From assembly GCA_910589415.1 (NCBI GenBank), contig OU342639.1, positions 5,898,268-5,962,267 on the forward strand: DNA of 64,000 nucleotides, written 5' to 3'. Below, piece after piece: positions 58,137 to 64,000 of this stretch. The DNA comes from Malachius bipustulatus. Taxonomy: Eukaryota > Arthropoda > Insecta > Coleoptera > Melyridae. Made by a program: the position numbers and the translations under genes. Under the pieces are notes generated by a model. It did not search any database and had not been told where the DNA came from. It saw only the letters and a list, made by a program, of their open reading frames with translations. How positions within the stretch are numbered: position 1 is the stretch's first letter; each line of letters starts with the position of its first letter.

Positions 58137-60261
58137 TATACTTATTTGGGTTTACTTACAATAAAGAATAAATAAAGTTTTCTTTATTCGTAGGTTTAGA
58201 TAAAATTTATTCTCTTGATCTCTTGGCACGACAGCGTTGAGCTCGGCAGCCAATAATGCTGTACTAGTACTCTTACTAGTACTGTGGACTAGGGATGTTC
58301 CGAATACCTACTGCTCATATTCTTATTCACCATATTTGCAATATTCGTATAAGCCAACATTAATCCGAATATTTGACATTAAAGTTAATGCAACATAGTT
58401 TTTATTTACTATAGTAATTGCCACTATTTAAAATTCCTATTGTATTGACCTTTTGGACTTGAAGAGAGTCTTCAGTAATTTTCTGCGAGCTATGACAATT
58501 TCGCCACTAACCAGGTAAGAAAGGCCCGAAGCGCATACAAAAAATGATGTTTGAAAGAGGTACACAGTGATTAGAACTCTTTACATTAATAACCCTGTTG
58601 TTTTTATTTTCTCAAGGCCATGTATCCGTATATACATGTACACAAAAATATACAAAGGCCTGCTGCATTTACTGGCGCCTTCAGCAACTCAAAACCAAAA
58701 AGTTGAGATTTTTTATTATTACAAAAACTGACACTGACACTCGCGTTATTTTTATGATGTCCACTCTGTTTAATTTTCCTAAAAATACATTTCGGTTGTT
58801 TCAAATATTCGACCATGGTGGTCATTACATCCCTTTCAATGAAAGTAGGCACTCTAGTGATAATAGTCCTTTTATAAGATAACTGAAAGATAAATACAAC
58901 ATTTGGGAAAAATATATTTATTTGTTCGAAAAATAGTGTTCCTTTAAAAATAATATTGTCGTTGAATACACAAAGGCACAAGACCCATTTCCCTTTTTCG
59001 ATATCACATCATAAATGTAAATTGCACTTTAAAATAAAAATACCCAAAAAAGTTACAACTAATGGACATTTCAGAATATCTGAAATTCTCTTACGTTAGT
59101 TACACTCCGAGACCGAGATAACCCGCATTTGAATTATAACATTAATCACACACTAGGTGCCAAATTTCAGACATTTCAAAACTTCCACTATACAGTATGT
59201 CCGGAATACGGCACAAAACTCCTCAACAATATACTAAAGAGCTTGTTCTTCATTTTCTGTTCACCTGTGTCAACAATCGTAACAACCGTAGGTACTAAAA
59301 ACATAAGACAAATAACAAAAGCCTAATGATTCACATGACTTTCAAATAATAATCACAAAACTATTAATACAAAAATTCGTAAAATTTTATAATATAAACT
59401 GACATATTTTTACTTGTGCATTAAAGTTCTTAAATTAATTTGCAATTTCAAAACACAAACGCACACACCTCCTTGGGATATCACATTAAATTCCTTCTTA
59501 ACATAATAAGTACCTTGTTCATTGTATCCGCAATACTTATTTACAATAACTCAAACTATTCAAAAAAAAAAAAAAAAACTGCTAGCCTTAGAATCAGAGC
59601 TCGCTGATTGGGAGGTAATTTTCCCGCTACTCTCATTCTTTTACTACTGTCCTAAGAAAAAGGGAAAATTTTACCAAAGTACAGTAGCCACATTGAAAAT
59701 TGCCTGTTCAATGCTTTTATACTTACAAAGGTCCATTTACCCTCTGATGTGAAGGTTTCTTCTATAAAATCCAACTACAATCTATAAAAAGGGTTTAAAA
59801 CCACTCTTCTCTGTGTATATAGCTATGAAATTTCACAATTACTTGCACAAATATTCAACGAAAGTGAATATACCAGAGAATTTATGACCATCACCGATTT
59901 TTATGATTGATCGGCAATTTTCTATGCAGCAACTATGCACATATATGAAGAAAACATTTGACATATAAATATAATATACAGTATGCGACAATAGTGTCAA
60001 TATAACTATTTAATAAACAGCAATAGAACATAAAGAGAACTCTAAGAAAAAGCAAAAAAGGATTTCAACTACTGCCATTTTGACAAATTGTGAAATTATT
60101 AATTGACATTGTGCATAAAAGAAATAAAAGACTATAATTATATACATACAAAATATAATATACCAACCATCAATAATAGAACATAGAGATAAGAAAGTAT
60201 GTTGGCCCAATTATTGACCTAAATATCAATGATGTTTCCTTATTTTTTTTAAGGTACACTA

Positions 60262-60302
60262 CTGGTGATAAGACCCATCTGGGCAAGGGATCCTATCACC
60301 AG
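60262..60302. repeat. Short perfect hairpin
   Basis: CTGGTGATA (60262-60270) pairs with TATCACCAG (60294-60302) around a 23-base loop containing CCATCTGGGCAAGGGATCC. It may be an RNA structure in a 3' untranslated region, or chance. Confidence 0.5.
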
Positions 60303-60370
60303 GGGGTGTGGAATAAAATGCAGAGTAACTAAAAGTGTTAAAATTAACAGTTAGCTCTCCCAAGGTATTT

Positions 60371-60387
60371 GGGGGGGGGGGGGGGGG
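60371..60387 (+). repeat. 17-bp guanine homopolymer
   Basis: A run of 17 G is followed by TAGGGGGAGG. It could form a quadruplex, and its true length is prone to sequencing error. Confidence 0.8.
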
Positions 60388-61762
60388 TAGGGGGAGGAAG
60401 AACACAAAAATAATGTATTTAATCCTATTTCTAGAAATTTTTTCTTTACTTTTGTTGCCAGCTTGTTAAATACAGTTGTTGTGAGTCTCTGTTTTACTTA
60501 TTTACTGCGGTATGCCCAGAAAAACCTTGAGAGTATTCAGGAGTATTTTATACCCTATGGGAACACCACTGACGACTATTACTTGATATTTTTCAGTTTT
60601 CACATTTACACAATAAAATGCATAAAATTATAAATAATAGTTATTGTTATTGATTTTGAATCGAAAATATTTATTTTATAATTTAAAATAGCTGGAAGGA
60701 CCGGCAGAAGAGGTTACTAATCAACTTTCTAGCACACTTGTATGATGGTGTTTTGGTTTTTCAATACAGGATCAGCGAACAATTGGGAATTGACAGACAG
60801 TGTTTTCAAGAAGCTCAAGAAAATATAAACATATTGAACAATACTATTAAATAAATAAATCTATACAATATTTAATTTAATACTGAAATTTGAAATGACG
60901 AGCGATTTTTAATTTATATACTAATAAACAAGTTGCTGTATGCATTGATCGTCATTTCACCTGGGGTGTACACATAGCACCAGCACAGAGATTACCAAAC
61001 TTAGTTTCAACTTTCAATTGTCCTTTAAATTTAATTCTTGGAAAAAAAAAACGAAAGACAACATTTTGATCATTCACTTCACTCGGTTGTAAATGTTTAA
61101 CTATCATTGTTTCAACAAATGCTCAAATGTCTAAAACATCAAAGGAGTTTTTTCTGTTGCAGCAGTTTCAAATCACTTCTATGATTTCGAAACATATCAT
61201 TTTCATGTTAAACTAATGACGTCAGAATTGAAACTGGTTCAATGGATTAAAAACAGTTTCAAGCCAGTGGAACCTCTCCTCTACTTTTGAAACATAAAAC
61301 GCCAAAATAGAAAAAAAATGGCTGCAATAATTCTATACATCGGTTATATTAACCCAATTTAAGAACATTGAACATTTTGAAATAATCCATTTTTGTGATC
61401 ATAAAATCAATGACATAGTTGAAATAGTTTTGAAATGTAATTGAAACTGCTGCAACCAGAAAGAGCGCCTCAAATCTTCTTCTTCTTTTAAAGCAGTTGC
61501 TCTTGCCTAGCATTTGCAATGCAAGGGTATTTGAGGTGTCACCTGTCACAATTATTTTAAATGGGTGCGATTCGAACTCGAACTGTTTGGAATTTGAATC
61601 GAACGTTCGGTTCGGTTCGAAATTTCAAAGCTTTGCACGCCCTTAATATTTTTGAGAAAAATCTGAAATGAAGTAATTTTTTTTAAGCCCATTGCCAGTC
61701 TGAAAATGTAAACATTTCTTAGTAAATTTGGTAACTTTTGTGCTGGATCTTATTCGAATTAA

Positions 61763-62828
61763 TTAATCTGTGTACTCCGATTTAACTGGTTTGCTGGAGG
61801 TAGAGAATCCATTTCCCATTCGCAGTATATAAGGTATCACACTGTCAATCTGTACTTGTCCGATCAAACCTGCAAAGAACAACTCTTCAAGAATGCTCGG
61901 TTCTAAAGCACGCAGCGGTGGAAGACGTAGAAGTAACCTGAAAACGCAGCACATATTAGAAAAGAACAGTGGTAGGTGACATCTAGGTGAACACTTACTT
62001 GGGGAAACGATCAGAATCATTGGGATAGGCCGTCTGGATATATTCCCTGAGTCCACGGAAGGCTCTCTCCTGTAGTTTCTCCAACTGCTTGATAGTCGCA
62101 TCAGCTTCAGCAATAGAAGCAGTTCCTTCGGGCTGGTCTGTGGAGAAAAGGGTAATGGCTTTCAGGTGAGCATATTCGTGATCATCGAGATTCAGCCTAG
62201 CCAGTGAGCGCACATACTCCTGTAGTCGAACAACATGGTCAGCAACACGCCGCACCCTGGCAGCAGTCATTTTCTCTTGAGCGACCGCTGTTTGAAGTCT
62301 TCCAACGAGTGTAGTTAAAACGGCTGGCAACGCAAGGCTTTGTGCACACTGAGCCAGTCCCAATACGAAAAGCTGTGCCCAGCAGCTTCGTAGGAGTGCG
62401 GTCTGCACCTCTTCACACAAGCATCCAAATGCAGGAATGTCTCTTGCCCAATGAACAGTTAGAAAGAGTAACCGAGAACCACTCTCACACACATAATGCA
62501 AGTTCAAACAGGGAGGCACAGGTCCTGGACCCTGTAAGTGAAACACAACATGTCTGTCGGCTAACATTGGGCCCCCGTGAGCAAGTTCGGCATCATCATC
62601 TATATCGGCTACTAGGGGAGGATTTTCATCATCACCCCCCTCGGGACACTGTAGTCGAGCCATTGTGTCTAGGGCTGCTGAGATAAGCTGCCGATCACGA
62701 GCAGCATTCAAGGCTTCACCTAAATCTCCGCCTGTGGGGCTGCTGTCTAATGAGGCATCTTCATCGCCGCTTGCAACTGACGGTGACCGTTGATATCCGC
62801 ATCTTTCTTGTTGACCCAAATTATTGCC
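61763..62828 (-). CDS. Hr78: Nuclear receptor NR2C (TR2/TR4, Hr78) ligand-binding region, partial
   Basis: Two terminal exons on the minus strand, 61999-62828 and 61763-61937, encode 335 residues ending at 61763. This is the hinge and ligand-binding domain of an orphan nuclear receptor acting as a DNA-bound transcription regulator in the nucleus. LHYVCESGSRLLFLTVHWAR is the NR2C helix 3 signature. It is followed by LFVLGLAQCAQSLALPAVL, DDHEYAHLKAITLFSTD, LREYIQTAYPNDSDRF and EELFFAGLIGQVQIDSVIPY. The hinge is acidic and Ser/Gly-rich (SGDEDASLDSSPTGGD). The zinc-finger DNA-binding domain is not in the window and must lie on exons beyond the right edge. Exon 61999-62828 starts at an ATTTCAG acceptor and the first codon given is not a translation start. 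Confidence 0.9.
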
Positions 62829-64000
62829 TGAAATACAAAATAATAACTTGTACTGTCCTTCTATTGAACTTAAATATCAATGAGAGCTTATTAAAGCTAC
62901 TGAGAATTTAATAATGAGTAAAGTGTTTTTTTAGTTTGAGGCTGTTTCAATGTGTATTTTCTTATCAATTATTGATTAGGGTGAATATCAGAAGGTAGAG
63001 AGAGATTATTTGATCTTTTTTTATTTTCGTTGACATTCAATATTTTTGAGTCTAAGAAACAATTTCTTAAAAGGAGGCTGGAGAATATCTTTCTGTAATA
63101 AAGAGCGATAAAAAAAGATCCCTTTTTATTAAAAATGAAATCAGTGACTGTACCTAACTAATCATAAAATGTTACTGATGGATGGCTATTATTGTATAGT
63201 GATGTTAAACCACTCACGACTACTTAGGATAGTTTTGCATTAAAAATTTGGGCACCCTTGGACATAAGCTTATTTGCATTTTACCTAAAACGGAATAAAT
63301 AGAATTACTAGGACTTAGATTAGTTCTGCATTCGATCGGCAACACCTTACTCTATTGTTTTGTATAAAAATCTCATTTTTGACAAAAGTGGATTTAGGCT
63401 ACTTCTGTTTTAAGGTGACGATTTGTAGGCCGGTGTTTTCTGTATTAGGTTATTGTGATTTGTGAGGTTGCATCTTGTTCTCTTGTTAATAAATAATTGA
63501 TACATTTTCTATTTCAGAGTCTCAATTGGGCCTAGTTCTGCAGAAAACATTCAACAGAAAAACACAGTTACACGTTCTAAGAAATAAAAAATGATGAAAG
63601 TGAAAATAGTAAAATGTATTCTTCAATAAAAAATAAAAAACACAATGTAGGGAGGAATTAGTTTGCATTAGACGATCATTTTATTCACAGAAAAGGGTTA
63701 AGTTAAGTGAGGTTAAGTTAAGACCTGTTACTCATCAGCTTATAGTCATTAAATCTGCTGAGGCGGCAGAGGAACGGAAGAATCCGACATTTTCGGACAG
63801 AGTGCCTCACTTGATTGATTTATTTATTTTAAGATCTGGGTAATCTGACAAATAGCATACTGGTGCCTGTAAGGTTGCTGTCTTGAAATTCAACTAGGAT
63901 ATGGTTGGTTAAGCCTAATAAGGTTATGGTTATGGAGGATATGGTTGGTAATTTTAAATGCTCCCTTAGGATTGTAAATAATTTCACTTTTCTAATTTAA
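62829..64000. other. Intron of the nuclear receptor gene
   Basis: It lies between the ligand-binding exon and unseen upstream exons. I find no further receptor exon, and no zinc-finger cysteine pattern on the minus strand. Confidence 0.55.

Larger units (their letters stand above)
58139..61762. other. Intergenic or 3' untranslated sequence, no gene seen
   Basis: Part of it is probably the 3' untranslated region of the nuclear receptor gene that ends at 61763. It holds a 17-G run at 60371-60387 and a hairpin at 60262-60302, listed separately. Near 61565-61625 there is a CGAAC-rich stretch (GTTCGGTTCGGTTCGAA) of the kind seen at transposon ends. No coding frame is convincing. Confidence 0.45.

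Noticed and set aside
62342..62686. 114-residue plus-strand frame
   Set aside because: Antisense shadow of the nuclear receptor ligand-binding exon.
63720..63800. Short minus-strand segment reading MSDSSVPLPPQQ, considered as a first exon of the receptor
   Set aside because: It runs into a stop and has no GT donor, so it cannot be joined to the receptor frame.
1..64000. CRISPR arrays, rRNA genes, bacterial operons, LTR retrotransposon ends
   Set aside because: None seen; the tandem arrays here have long units without spacers, and no protease-integrase reading or paired long terminal repeats were found.

Overview
This window is nuclear DNA from an insect. It is AT-rich, its genes have several exons with GT-AG introns, and it is heavily loaded with transposable elements. 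The protein-coding genes are conserved animal housekeeping or regulatory genes. I could not fix the insect order from sequence alone.

The left half (1-32,100) has no host gene I can support. It holds a degenerate repeat zone (about 1,880-8,700) with a 133-bp tandem array split by a 5'-truncated LINE (4,869-7,713). Next come a foldback element (8,747-9,244) and a 3.2-kb long-inverted-repeat DNA transposon (9,321-12,567) carrying broken transposase and a second LINE. A dimeric higher-order tandem array follows (16,128-19,395), then a cluster of palindromic elements (22,814-25,186) and a long unassigned stretch to 32,100.

The right half holds six genes. On the plus strand are an SV2-like MFS transporter (about 32,101-34,712), RNA polymerase III subunit RPC11/POLR3K (37,902-38,956) and mitochondrial carnitine palmitoyltransferase 2 (about 42,382-50,162). 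On the minus strand are two tandem paralogues of the V-ATPase proteolipid c'' subunit (52,016-53,585 and 54,394-56,025) and the C-terminal ligand-binding part of an NR2C/TR4/Hr78-type nuclear receptor (61,763-62,828, running off the right edge). They look like independent genes, not a pathway cluster.

The most unusual feature is the architecture of the DNA transposons. Six loci are long palindromes flanked by TA and ending in CAGGGTG-like boxes. In each of them a second TA-flanked box lies inside, so the structure reads as one palindromic element inserted exactly at the dyad axis of another. One of these palindromes sits in an R1-like retroelement fossil, which also carries a 12-bp-TSD LINE insertion; this whole stack fills the 5.6-kb intron of CPT2. 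Other well-bounded insertions include a foldback MITE with a perfect 8-bp duplication in the POLR3K intron, and a hAT remnant after POLR3K that itself contains a TTAA-flanked piggyBac-like element. There is also an element built around repeated GGACGTCC palindromes, and a tRNA-like SINE head downstream of a V-ATPase gene.
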